DNA from: Hymenobacter glacialis
GTDB lineage: Bacteria > Bacteroidota > Bacteroidia > Cytophagales > Hymenobacteraceae
Assembly: GCF_001816165.1 (NCBI RefSeq)
Contig: NZ_MDZC01000101.1
Location: forward strand, 62,001 to 126,000
DNA length: 64,000 nucleotides
Direction of reading: 5' to 3'
Notes under the pieces: model-generated
The model's database searches: none
The model's input: the letters and a program-made list of their open reading frames with translations, nothing else
What the model was told of the DNA's origin: nothing
Made by a program: the position numbers and the translations under genes
Shown here: positions 9,032-17,529 of the stretch, in pieces
How the letters are laid out: every line of letters begins with the position of its first letter
How positions within the stretch are numbered: the first letter of the stretch is position 1

Positions 9032-9263
9032 AGCCGCGCCGTGGGAATTGGCCTTAACCGGCCTGCGGCCAGCGGCACCCTATCTTTCGGGCACCAAACA
9101 CAAGCCATGCGAAAAGCCGCTGGCTCGGAAATTAACCCCGAAAATAGCAAGTCGGGCGCTCGCACCAGCAGCGGCATAGTATCTGCTTCCTGCTGACTAC
9201 CCCAGTGATTTGACTGCAGACACCATCAACTAATAATTTAGAATTTAAACCAGGAGGACTGCT
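9032..9263. other. Intergenic region between divergent phhA leader and GH20 gene
   Basis: Should hold the promoter of the hexosaminidase gene. A TATCTTTC (9081-9088) is one base off the -7 consensus, but no -33 partner is well placed. AGGAGG at 9252-9257 lies seven bases before the hexosaminidase ATG, an unusually good Shine-Dalgarno sequence for this phylum. Nothing else is recognised. Confidence 0.35.
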
Positions 9264-11318
9264 ATGAGGAGATTGAAACGGAACGGTGCAAGACTATCAG
9301 GACTGCTGTTGCTGGTACTAACGTCGTTCGCGAGCCTGGCCCAGCCGTCCCACACGCTCATGCCGGTGCCGGCCGAGATGCGCTGGGGCACCGGCCGCCT
9401 CAGCCTGAAGGCGCCGCTCAAGCTGCAGCTTGAAAGCACCGCCGACCCGGCCGTGGCCCCCGCCGCCGCCCGTATGCTCGCCCGCCTGCAGGGCCCGGCC
9501 CCCGCCCGGCCAGCGGCCGGCCCGGTGCTGCAAATCCGCTACGGGCGCGTGGGGCAGGCTGAAAAGTTTGAAGAGGAGCGCTACAGCCTGCGCGTGACGC
9601 CCATGGGCGTGACCATCGACGCGCCCACCAGCCTGGGGGTGCTGCGGGCGTTTGCCACGCTGGAGCAGCTGGCAACCACCGAAAAGCAGCTGCGCTACCT
9701 GCCCGAAGTAGACATTCAGGACCAGCCGCGCTTTGCCTGGCGCGGGCTGCTGATGGACCCGGCGCGGCACTTTTTGCCGGTGGCCGTGATAAAGCGCAAC
9801 CTCGACGCCATGGCGGCCGTGAAGCTGAACGTGCTGCACTGGCACCTGTCTGACGACCAGGGCTTTCGGGTGGAGAGCAAGGTGCTGCCGCGCCTGCACG
9901 AGGTGGGTGGCGCCGATGGCTACTACACTCAGGAAGAAGTAAAAGAAATTATTGCCTACGCGGCGGCGCGGGGCATTCGGGTGCTGCCCGAGTTTGACGT
10001 GCCGAGCCACACCACCAGCTGGATTGCAGCTTATCCCCGGCTGGCTTCCAACGACTCGACCTACGGCGTGTACCGCAGCTTTCGCACGTCCAACATTGCC
10101 ATCGACCCCACCAAGGAAACCACCTATACGTTTCTTGATTCTCTGTTTACGGAGATGACGGCGCTGTTTCCGGACCCGTACTTCCACGTGGGCGGCGATG
10201 AGAACGACGGGCGGCAGTGGCGGCGCAGCCCGCGCATTGCGGCCTTCATGCGGGCCAAAGGCATGGTGAAAGCCGACCGCAAAACCGTGGACAAGCACCA
10301 GCTGCAAACCTACTTCAACCGCCGGGTGCTGGCCATGCTGCAGCAGCGCAACAAAGTAATGGTGGGCTGGGACGAAATCCTGGGGCCCGACCTGCCCAAG
10401 GAAATCATCATCCAGAGCTGGCGCGGCAAAAAGTGGCTGGTGGATGCCGTGAAACAGGGCCACCCGGCCCTGCTCTCAGAAGGCTACTACCTGGACCTGA
10501 ACTACCCTGCCGCCGCGCACTACCTGCCCGACCCACTGCCCGTCGGCACCACCCTCACGCCCGCGCAGCAAAAGCTGGTACTGGGCGGCGAAGCGGCCAT
10601 GTGGAGCGAGTTTGCCGATTCGGTGATTGTGGACTCGCGCATCTGGCCCCGCGCCGCCGCCGTGGCCGAGCGCCTGTGGTCGCCGCAGGCCGCCACGCAG
10701 GATGTGCCCGACATGTACCGCCGCCTCAACGCCGTGGCCGGGCAGCTGGAAGCCGTGGGCCTGCAGCACCGCCTGGCCCCCGAGCGGCTGCTCAGCCAGA
10801 TGGCCGGCCCCGCCAACCTGCCTGCCCTGCGCACCCTGGCCGAAGTATTGGAACCGGTGAAAGAGTACAAGCGCCACTTCCAGGGCATGACCTACACTCC
10901 CCAAACGCCCCTGAACCGCCTGGTGGACGCTGCCCCGGCCGAGTCGGAAGTGGCCCGGCGCTTCGGCGTGCTCGTGGACAGCGTGCTGGCCAGTGCCGCC
11001 ACGCCGCCGCGCCCGGTGTACTCGGTGCGCCAGCTGGCCGCCCTGCGGGCGCAGCTACTGCTGTGGCAAACCAACGACGCGCGCCTGCAAACGCTGCTGT
11101 TGCTGAACACAGCCTTGCGGGAGTACGCGCCGCTCTCCACCAAGCTGGCGGCTGTGGCCAAGGTGCTGCTGGAACGCCTGAACCAGCTGCAAACCGACCA
11201 GACGCCCTCGGCCGCGTGGCTGGCCGGGGCCCGGGCCACGCTCGATGCGGCACAAGCCCCGGCTGGGCAGGCCGAGCTGGCCATTGTGAAGCCCGCCCGG
11301 CGGCTGGTGGGCCTCTAG
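9264..11318 (+). CDS. Secreted beta-N-acetylhexosaminidase, GH20
   Basis: 684 residues with a signal peptide ending near FASLAQ. The GH20b-like N-terminal domain (about residues 30-150) precedes a GH20 barrel starting at FAWRGLLMDPARHF. The catalytic Asp-Glu pair of substrate-assisted GH20 enzymes is D312-E313 in HVGGDEND, and the family motif LHWHLSDDQGFR is present. Active-site tryptophans are in IIQSWRG and AMWSEF. It removes terminal GlcNAc or GalNAc from chitin oligomers or glycoconjugates outside the cytoplasm. The C-terminal 170 residues are an Ala/Leu-rich helical extension. The start codon is preceded by AGGAGG. It is not tightly linked to either SusC/SusD pair. Confidence 0.93.
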   Translation: MRRLKRNGARLSGLLLLVLTSFASLAQPSHTLMPVPAEMRWGTGRLSLKAPLKLQLESTADPAVAPAAARMLARLQGPAPARPAAGPVLQIRYGRVGQAEKFEEERYSLRVTPMGVTIDAPTSLGVLRAFATLEQLATTEKQLRYLPEVDIQDQPRFAWRGLLMDPARHFLPVAVIKRNLDAMAAVKLNVLHWHLSDDQGFRVESKVLPRLHEVGGADGYYTQEEVKEIIAYAAARGIRVLPEFDVPSHTTSWIAAYPRLASNDSTYGVYRSFRTSNIAIDPTKETTYTFLDSLFTEMTALFPDPYFHVGGDENDGRQWRRSPRIAAFMRAKGMVKADRKTVDKHQLQTYFNRRVLAMLQQRNKVMVGWDEILGPDLPKEIIIQSWRGKKWLVDAVKQGHPALLSEGYYLDLNYPAAAHYLPDPLPVGTTLTPAQQKLVLGGEAAMWSEFADSVIVDSRIWPRAAAVAERLWSPQAATQDVPDMYRRLNAVAGQLEAVGLQHRLAPERLLSQMAGPANLPALRTLAEVLEPVKEYKRHFQGMTYTPQTPLNRLVDAAPAESEVARRFGVLVDSVLASAATPPRPVYSVRQLAALRAQLLLWQTNDARLQTLLLLNTALREYAPLSTKLAAVAKVLLERLNQLQTDQTPSAAWLAGARATLDAAQAPAGQAELAIVKPARRLVGL

Positions 11319-11346
11319 GCTTTTTTAATTTTCAACGGCCCTCGTT

Positions 11347-12756
11347 TTGCTGCCATATCCCAAGCTGCGCATTTTTTTATTACGGTTGAGCCTGCTGCTG
11401 GCGCTGGCGCCCTTTGTGGCACTGATGGCCTACACGCAGCCTTTTTTCGATGACTTCCGCAACGCCTATTGGACGCGGGAGCACGGCCTGTGGGGCGTGC
11501 AGCAGTGGCTGTTCCAGACCTGGACCGGGCGCTTCACTTCCACCTTTTTTATGACCGTGCTCAACCCCGTGACCTATGGCTGGCTGGGGGGCGTGAAGGT
11601 GGTGGCGGCGGGGTTATTTGTGGGGCTGTGGGCCAGCCTTGCCCATTTGCTGCGGGTGCTATTTGGCACGCTGCTGCGGGTGGCGTTCTCGTGGAGCATG
11701 GCGTTTTGGTGCAGCGCGGTGCTGCTGGCCTTGTTTTGCAATGCTGCCCCGGCGCCCTTCTCCTTTCTGTACTGGTTTTGCGGAGCGGTGGCCTATCAGA
11801 TTCCGTTCATTGGCCTGCTCAATTTCACGGCCCTGGCGGTACTGGCCGGCTGGGGGCCTGCTGAAAAACAGTGGCGCTATGCCGGCTGGGCCTGCGTGCC
11901 GCTGCTGCTGGCCCTGGTGGGCAACGAACTGACCTTGTTGCAGGCCCTGCCGGTACTGGCTTTGCTGGGCTATGCCATGCCAGCGGCCGCGCGCCCCAAG
12001 TGGTGGCTGTGGGCCGTGGTGGGCGGGGCCGCCGCTGCGCTAGCCCTGGCAGCACCCGGCAACTGGGCCCGTGCGCAGGCCATGGCCCCGCCCACCGACC
12101 CGCTCCACGCCTACCGCTGGCTGGTGCTGGGGCCGCGCAGCCTGTACTCGGCCCTGCTCTTTATGGCGCGGCCCATGGTGGCATTCAGCGTAGCGGCGGC
12201 GGTGCTGTCGGGGCTGTGGCTGGGCTACCGGCACCGGGGCACGGGCGCGGGCCTGGTGCGACTGTCGCGGCGCGGGTGGCTGCTGGTGCTCGCGGCGTTT
12301 GGGGCGCTGAACGGGCTCGGGTTCGTGCTGTTTCGCTACGTGGTGGTGGGGCCACCGCTCACCCGCGCCCAGAACGAAATGCTGCTGGTGTTGCTGCTTT
12401 CCGTGGCCGCGTTGGCGTGGCTGGTGGCCCAGCAGCTGCCCCGGCACCCCGGCCGGGCCACGCGCTGTCTCCGCTCCGGAACCCTGGCGGTGGCGCTCAT
12501 GGCGGGGCTGTTTGGTACCGGGCACGTGCCCGAAGCCTGGCGCGAGCTGCTCACCAGCGCCAAGCCTTTTGATGCCCAGATGAAGGCGCGGTTTGCGGCG
12601 TTGCGGGCCGCCCACGCCGCCAGCACTTTTATTGACTTCGACATTGACCTGACGCCCGGCTGTGATGGCACCATTAACGGCGTGATGGAGCGGTATTTCG
12701 AGGTGCCGCGGGTGTGCTGCAGTCCTGAGGCTCCATCCCTTCCGGCACCCAAATAA
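11347..12756 (+). CDS. Polytopic membrane protein, DUF6056-like
   Basis: 469 residues with roughly ten hydrophobic segments. The N-terminal pattern, a first membrane helix followed by a short loop with FFDDFRNAYW and then TWTGRFTS, is the one seen in DUF6056 proteins and in the first loop of GT-C-type glycosyltransferases, where acidic residues after helix 1 are catalytic. That suggests, without proving, a lipid-linked sugar transferase role. The TTG at 11347 is chosen because the first helix begins right after it; the next ATG would remove most of that helix. The gene follows the hexosaminidase by 28 bases and may be cotranscribed with it. Confidence 0.6.
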   Translation: MLPYPKLRIFLLRLSLLLALAPFVALMAYTQPFFDDFRNAYWTREHGLWGVQQWLFQTWTGRFTSTFFMTVLNPVTYGWLGGVKVVAAGLFVGLWASLAHLLRVLFGTLLRVAFSWSMAFWCSAVLLALFCNAAPAPFSFLYWFCGAVAYQIPFIGLLNFTALAVLAGWGPAEKQWRYAGWACVPLLLALVGNELTLLQALPVLALLGYAMPAAARPKWWLWAVVGGAAAALALAAPGNWARAQAMAPPTDPLHAYRWLVLGPRSLYSALLFMARPMVAFSVAAAVLSGLWLGYRHRGTGAGLVRLSRRGWLLVLAAFGALNGLGFVLFRYVVVGPPLTRAQNEMLLVLLLSVAALAWLVAQQLPRHPGRATRCLRSGTLAVALMAGLFGTGHVPEAWRELLTSAKPFDAQMKARFAALRAAHAASTFIDFDIDLTPGCDGTINGVMERYFEVPRVCCSPEAPSLPAPK

Positions 12757-12804
12757 GCACTCCCAGCAGCAGATGTTTCCGGGCGGGTAAGTTATCTTGG
12801 CCCT

Positions 12805-13425
12805 ATGCAAGCAGAAATCACCCAGGCCCTGGCGGGACTCAACTTTACGGCCATCGACTTTGAAACCGCCAACGAACGCCGGGCCAGCGCCTGCGCCGTG
12901 GGCGTGGTACGGGTGCGCAACGGGCAAATAACTGATACCTACCAAAGCCTGCTGCGGCCCCGCGAGCTGCGCGTGGATTGGCGCAATTTTGAAGTGCATG
13001 GCATTGCCGAAAAAGACCTGCACAATGCTCCTACCCTGGCCGACGTGTGGCACGACGTGCTGCCCTACCTGCACCATCAGCCCGTGGTGGCCCACAATTC
13101 GGCTTTCGACGTGAGCGTGCTGGAGCACACGCTGCGCGACTTCGGCCTGGCCATTCCGGCCTTCCACTGCCTGTGCTCGGTGAAGCTGAGCAAGCTGCTG
13201 TGGCCACAGCTGGAGCGCCACAAGCTCAATTACGTGGCCGCTCACTTCGGCATTCCCCTCAACCACCACGACGCCCTTTCCGACGCCCGGGCCTGCGCCG
13301 AAATCACAGTGCACGCCCTGCGCTCGGGGTTGCCGCTGCCGCTGTGCTACAAGCAGCGCGAACTCACGGCCGGGCTGGCTGCCCGCGCCGCCCGCATGGC
13401 ATTTGCACATGCTCGGGCCAACTAA
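12805..13425 (+). CDS. DnaQ-like 3'-5' exonuclease (DEDDh)
   Basis: 206 residues. Exonuclease motifs are all present: ExoI DFET (residues 18-21), ExoII HNSAFD (about 95-100) and ExoIII HDALSDA (about 152-158), giving the DEDDh metal site. It is a free-standing exonuclease domain of the DNA polymerase III epsilon family and lacks the polymerase-binding tail, so it is more likely a repair or RNA/DNA trimming enzyme than the replicative proofreading subunit. A TATCTTGG element lies 13 bases before the ATG, close to the Bacteroidota -7 consensus. Confidence 0.85.
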   Translation: MQAEITQALAGLNFTAIDFETANERRASACAVGVVRVRNGQITDTYQSLLRPRELRVDWRNFEVHGIAEKDLHNAPTLADVWHDVLPYLHHQPVVAHNSAFDVSVLEHTLRDFGLAIPAFHCLCSVKLSKLLWPQLERHKLNYVAAHFGIPLNHHDALSDARACAEITVHALRSGLPLPLCYKQRELTAGLAARAARMAFAHARAN

Positions 13426-13515
13426 CGCTTCATTGCAACATCCGTTCACCAACGGAGCCCGGTTACCTGCGCAGCATTTTCAACAACACAAAGCGCTATC
13501 TGCTAAAGTGAAATT

Positions 13516-13613
13516 AGAACGTCATGCTGAGCGTAGTCAAGCATCTCTACTGCGTGAGTAATTCATTTACTAATGCGGTAGAGATGCTTCGACTACGCTC
13601 AGCATGACGTTCT
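13516..13613. repeat. Palindromic intergenic element, family A, copy 1
   Basis: Arms of about 38 bases (13516-13553 and 13575-13613) form a near-perfect stem, with one base missing and one mismatch on the left side, around a 21-base AT-rich loop. The right arm contains the family core GTAGAGATGCTTCGAC. It sits between convergent genes, the exonuclease and the outer-membrane protein, so it may act as a two-way terminator. Copies 2 and 3 are at 52578 and 53591. Confidence 0.85.
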
Positions 13614-13643
13614 TGGTGATTACGGTTACTGCTTCGCAACCAC

Positions 13644-16600
13644 TTAAAACAACACGGCTACCTGCATGCGGCCGGTGTGCACAGTGTTCAGCCCGCTGGC
13701 TTTGCGGCCGTCGTATGCCACGGTGATGTTGAGGCCATTGCTCAGGCGCTGCTCCACGTTCAGGTTCCAGGTGAAGTTGCTGCCGGGGCGCAGGGCATTC
13801 AGGATTTCAATAGCTACTACCGAATTGGGGTCGGTGCCCTTAAACTGCACGTTAGTGAAGCGCGTGCCGGCGGTGAGGGTGCGCTTGTTTACCTGGCTGA
13901 GGCGGGTTTCCAGGCCCAGCTCGTCAAACACGCCGGGGTTTAGCTCGGCGTTTTCTATGGCCAGGGTGTTGCGCTTGCGGGTGTGCAGGTAGGTGCCCGT
14001 GAGGCGCAGCGCAGGCGTGGGCTGGTAGCTGATTTCGGGCTGCACGGTGTAAATGAGCAGGCGGTAGTTGCGGGTGAGCAGGTAGTCGCTGGTGGCTTCG
14101 CGAATGTCGCGCGAGCCCGTGAGGCGCGCCGTGAACGTGCTGGCCAGCGTGCGCCGCACCAGCAGGCTCTGGGTGCTCAGGTTGCGCAGGTCGGAGCCCT
14201 GGGCCAGCAGGCTTTTCTGCTGCGTTTGCTGCACCGTGAACTCCGAGCCGAAAATGGGATTGGAACGATTGAAATACAGGGTATTACGCACCAGCTGCGT
14301 GAAAGCCAGTAACTGCGGGTCCTCCTTGTCGTAGCTGAAGGGGCTGAGGCGCGAGAGCAGCGACGGGTCGGTGGTGCGCCGGTCTACGGTGATGCTGGTG
14401 AGGGTGGCAAAGCGAGAGGCCGCCGCGCGCCAGCCGCCGGCTTCGCGCCAGCCGCGCGGGGCCGCCGTGGTCAGCCGGTAGCTCAGGCGGTTGGTGAAGG
14501 CGATGAGGTAGTCGGCCGTGGGCAGGTACACTTTGATGTAGGTGCGGAACTGCGCGTCGGGGGTTTGGGCTTCGAAAAACTCGTCCTTGTCCTGCTGCCC
14601 GTTGCCGTTGGCGTCGCCGTTGTAAAAGTGCGTGCCCCGGCCGGCGGGCACGGCCAGAAAGGAGTAGTCGCGCTTCAGCTCGCGGCCCGTGGCCACGCTG
14701 TAGCTCAACTCGGAGCGAATTTGGTTTTGCAGCAGGTTGGCGTTGTAAAACACCTGCCCCAGCACCGTGCGGTTGCGGGCCAGGCCCAGCGAATCGAGGT
14801 TGCGGTAGGTAGCCAGCAGACGCAAGTCCTGGGTTTTGCCCAGGCGCGAGGCCAGCGTGCCCTGCCAGGTCTGAGCGGTACCGCGCCGGATGAGGTCGCT
14901 CTGGGTGGCGTTGGGGGTTTGGTCGCGGCGGTAGCTGTAGTCGAAGCGGTACTGCGTGCGGGCCGAGTCGCGGCTTTGCACGAAGACATTGTGCTCGTCG
15001 AAGTAGTTGGCCGAGCGAATGGTGTCGGTGCTGGTGGCGCTCACCAAGTTCTTGTCGAAGCGGTAGGCGTAGCCTGGCACTATTTTGCCGCCCACGTAGC
15101 GGCCCGTGGCCTCGCCCCGCGCCCAATCGGACTGAAAACGCCCGGCATCGGCGTTGAGCACAAACAGCGAACCCCGCATTTCCAGGTTGCCCACCTGCTG
15201 GGCCGCGTCCAGCCAGTGCTGCAGCCCGCTCACCTCGCCTGACCGGAAGCGCCGGCTGAGCCGGTAGTTCACGCTGTTGTTCTGGTCTTTCACCACGCCC
15301 AGGCTGAAGTTGAAGATATTGTCGGCGCGGGGCACCTGGCCGGTGGCGTTGCCCTGCACGGTGCTCACGGCGCTCCAGTTGCGGTCAAACTCAATGTCGC
15401 GGTAGCGGTCGATGGGCGCGAAGCGCTTGCCGGTGTACTCGTAGTCGAGGGCCGAGCGCAGGCGGTAGTTGCGCAGCACCCCGCCGGCCAGCCCCGCCGG
15501 CAGGGCCCGGTCCTGCACCACGTACCCCATGCGCATGGCCCCGTCCGCATCGTTTTGGGTCGAGAAGCGGTTGCGGTCCAGCCGCGAGCGGGCGGCGTCA
15601 AAAAACACCGTGGTGCTGCTGTCTATCTGGTAGCTGATGCCGCCGGACACCATCTGCTTCAGCAGCGGCGTGGGGATGCGGCGCAGCGGCGCGTAGCGGC
15701 CCAAACCCGGCCCCAGGTACTTGTACACGCGGCCGTTGCTGGTTTCCTGGCCGGGGTCGTTCGACAGAATATAGTCGGCATTGCCTTGCCCCACGTCCGT
15801 GAAGGGCACCTCATACACGGTGCCCAAGGTGTCTGCCCCCACGGCGCGGCTGAAGATGCCGGTGGCGGCATCGAGGCGGTAGAGCACCCGCGTGCGGGTG
15901 TATTCCACTACGGTGCCACCCGGCACCACGGTAAATGCCACGTTGCCCGACTCCCGCAGCTGCCGCTGCAGCGTGGTGTCGCTCAGGTTGAGGTTGGGCG
16001 CGTTGTTGGGGTTGTCGGCTTCCTGGTACACGTTGGCCCGCACACTCAGCCGGCCCAGCTGCTGGTAGTGGCTGGCCGTGAGCAGCGAGCGGGCGTAGTT
16101 GAGGTCAGAATACTCAAAGTCGATGCGAATCCGGGAGTTTCGGGTGATGAGGTGGCGGGGCGTGAACGTGACTTCGGCCAGGTTGTAATCGATGATGTAG
16201 TCGGCGTCGAAGCCCCGGGTTTGCAGGCGGCCGTCGAGGTACACCCGCTCCGAGTTGGCCAGCACGATGATGAACTGCTCGCCGTTGGGCCCACTGAGGC
16301 GGTACGGCCCCTGCACGTTGTCGATGGGCGGCACCTCAATGCTGGCAAACTTGCCCTTGGCCACGCCGCCCGCCGCCGTGGTGGAAGACTGCCACGCCAG
16401 CCCCTTGCGCACGCCCGCGCTGCGCACCGTGGCCCCAGCCACCCGCGCGGTATCGCCCGGCAGCAAGGGCCCCACCAGGCCACTGCTTTGGCGGTTGATG
16501 TCCGTGAGCTGGGGCTGGCTGATGGCCGGCGGGTTGAGCGTGGCCGGCGAAGGCCCCGGCAAGCCGCCGGCCCCGCCGTAGGGCACCTGCCCGGCCTGCC

Positions 16601-17456
16601 CCTGAAACACCGCGTTCGACACCCCGGGCGTAGCGCCCAGCCCCGATACCCCGTAAATAGGCGGCCCAAAATTGGCCTCGGCCGCCGCCCCTTGAATGTT
16701 TTTGTAGTAGCGCAGGAAGTAGTCGGGCTTGTTGCGCAGCACCACGTCGCCGGCCGTCATGTTCCAGTTGGGGTTGGTGAGGGTGATGAATATTCTATCA
16801 AATTGCTGAAGCTGCTGGGTATTGCCCTCGGGCTGAAAGGGCACATTCTGGTCGCTGATGGCGGCCGTCAGGTTGATGTTTTCCGCCAGCTTCCCTTCCA
16901 GCTGCAGGTTGAGGGCCGAATTCACAAACACGTTCTGGGTATTGCCAAAACTGATGCCGCGCGCCAGGTTACCGGTTTTGTTGATGCCCGGCGTGGTGAG
17001 AATCTGCTCTTTCACCGAAAAGTCCTCCCGGCTCATCAGCGACCGCCGGAAACTCAGCGTGTCCATCTGGGTCAGGGGCCGCCGGAAACGCGCCGCTGAT
17101 AGACGCAGCGGCAGCACCCGGTAGCACACCAGCACCGAGTCGGGCAGCGGCGCCCCGGCGGTATCGCGCGGCGCGGCCCGCACCCAGCGGTAGCGGTCGG
17201 TACGGCCGTCGTAGGCTACGGCGCGGCCATCGACCACTACCGAAGAAGGCACCACGGTCAGGGTATCGGCAAGGGCGAAGGTGGTGGTGTCGCGGCCTAG
17301 CGCAAGCGCCACGTAGCGGCAGCGGAGCGTGCTGGGCGGCGGCGCCTCGCCTTTGGTCGCAGGCTGCACCTGAGCCGCAGCCTGCCCGGTCAGAAAAAAC
17401 AGCGCCGCAACGAGCAGGCCCGCAAGGGGAAAGCACAGGCGTAAGCGACGAATCAT
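13644..17456 (-). CDS. Large outer-membrane protein of unknown function
   Basis: 1270 residues from ATG 17456, chosen because the signal peptide (MIRRLRLCFPLAG to TGQAAAQ) starts there. After a 150-residue extracytoplasmic domain come the segment TTPGINKTGNLARGISFGN and long alternating polar/hydrophobic stretches rich in Tyr, Asn and Arg, ending MQVAVLF with a terminal Phe, as in outer-membrane beta-barrels. Phrases such as GNTQQLQQFDRIFITLTNPNWNM and GDVVLRNKPDYFLRYYKN recall large Bacteroidota surface proteins, but it is much shorter than SprA and I cannot place it in a family. It lies 64 bases upstream of nothing on its own strand except the histidine kinase gene, which ends 73 bases before its start. 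Confidence 0.6.
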   Translation of the reverse strand: MIRRLRLCFPLAGLLVAALFFLTGQAAAQVQPATKGEAPPPSTLRCRYVALALGRDTTTFALADTLTVVPSSVVVDGRAVAYDGRTDRYRWVRAAPRDTAGAPLPDSVLVCYRVLPLRLSAARFRRPLTQMDTLSFRRSLMSREDFSVKEQILTTPGINKTGNLARGISFGNTQNVFVNSALNLQLEGKLAENINLTAAISDQNVPFQPEGNTQQLQQFDRIFITLTNPNWNMTAGDVVLRNKPDYFLRYYKNIQGAAAEANFGPPIYGVSGLGATPGVSNAVFQGQAGQVPYGGAGGLPGPSPATLNPPAISQPQLTDINRQSSGLVGPLLPGDTARVAGATVRSAGVRKGLAWQSSTTAAGGVAKGKFASIEVPPIDNVQGPYRLSGPNGEQFIIVLANSERVYLDGRLQTRGFDADYIIDYNLAEVTFTPRHLITRNSRIRIDFEYSDLNYARSLLTASHYQQLGRLSVRANVYQEADNPNNAPNLNLSDTTLQRQLRESGNVAFTVVPGGTVVEYTRTRVLYRLDAATGIFSRAVGADTLGTVYEVPFTDVGQGNADYILSNDPGQETSNGRVYKYLGPGLGRYAPLRRIPTPLLKQMVSGGISYQIDSSTTVFFDAARSRLDRNRFSTQNDADGAMRMGYVVQDRALPAGLAGGVLRNYRLRSALDYEYTGKRFAPIDRYRDIEFDRNWSAVSTVQGNATGQVPRADNIFNFSLGVVKDQNNSVNYRLSRRFRSGEVSGLQHWLDAAQQVGNLEMRGSLFVLNADAGRFQSDWARGEATGRYVGGKIVPGYAYRFDKNLVSATSTDTIRSANYFDEHNVFVQSRDSARTQYRFDYSYRRDQTPNATQSDLIRRGTAQTWQGTLASRLGKTQDLRLLATYRNLDSLGLARNRTVLGQVFYNANLLQNQIRSELSYSVATGRELKRDYSFLAVPAGRGTHFYNGDANGNGQQDKDEFFEAQTPDAQFRTYIKVYLPTADYLIAFTNRLSYRLTTAAPRGWREAGGWRAAASRFATLTSITVDRRTTDPSLLSRLSPFSYDKEDPQLLAFTQLVRNTLYFNRSNPIFGSEFTVQQTQQKSLLAQGSDLRNLSTQSLLVRRTLASTFTARLTGSRDIREATSDYLLTRNYRLLIYTVQPEISYQPTPALRLTGTYLHTRKRNTLAIENAELNPGVFDELGLETRLSQVNKRTLTAGTRFTNVQFKGTDPNSVVAIEILNALRPGSNFTWNLNVEQRLSNGLNITVAYDGRKASGLNTVHTGRMQVAVLF

Positions 17457-17529
17457 GCAGTAAAGGTCGGGTTTGGCGGGTAACGACGAAGGCGGGGCGT
17501 TTCGTGCCACGGCACGCGGGCAGCACCCA

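Noticed and set aside
9107..9196. 29-codon frame upstream of the GH20 gene as a second leader peptide
   Set aside because: No codon cluster, no following terminator or alternative hairpin, and unremarkable composition.
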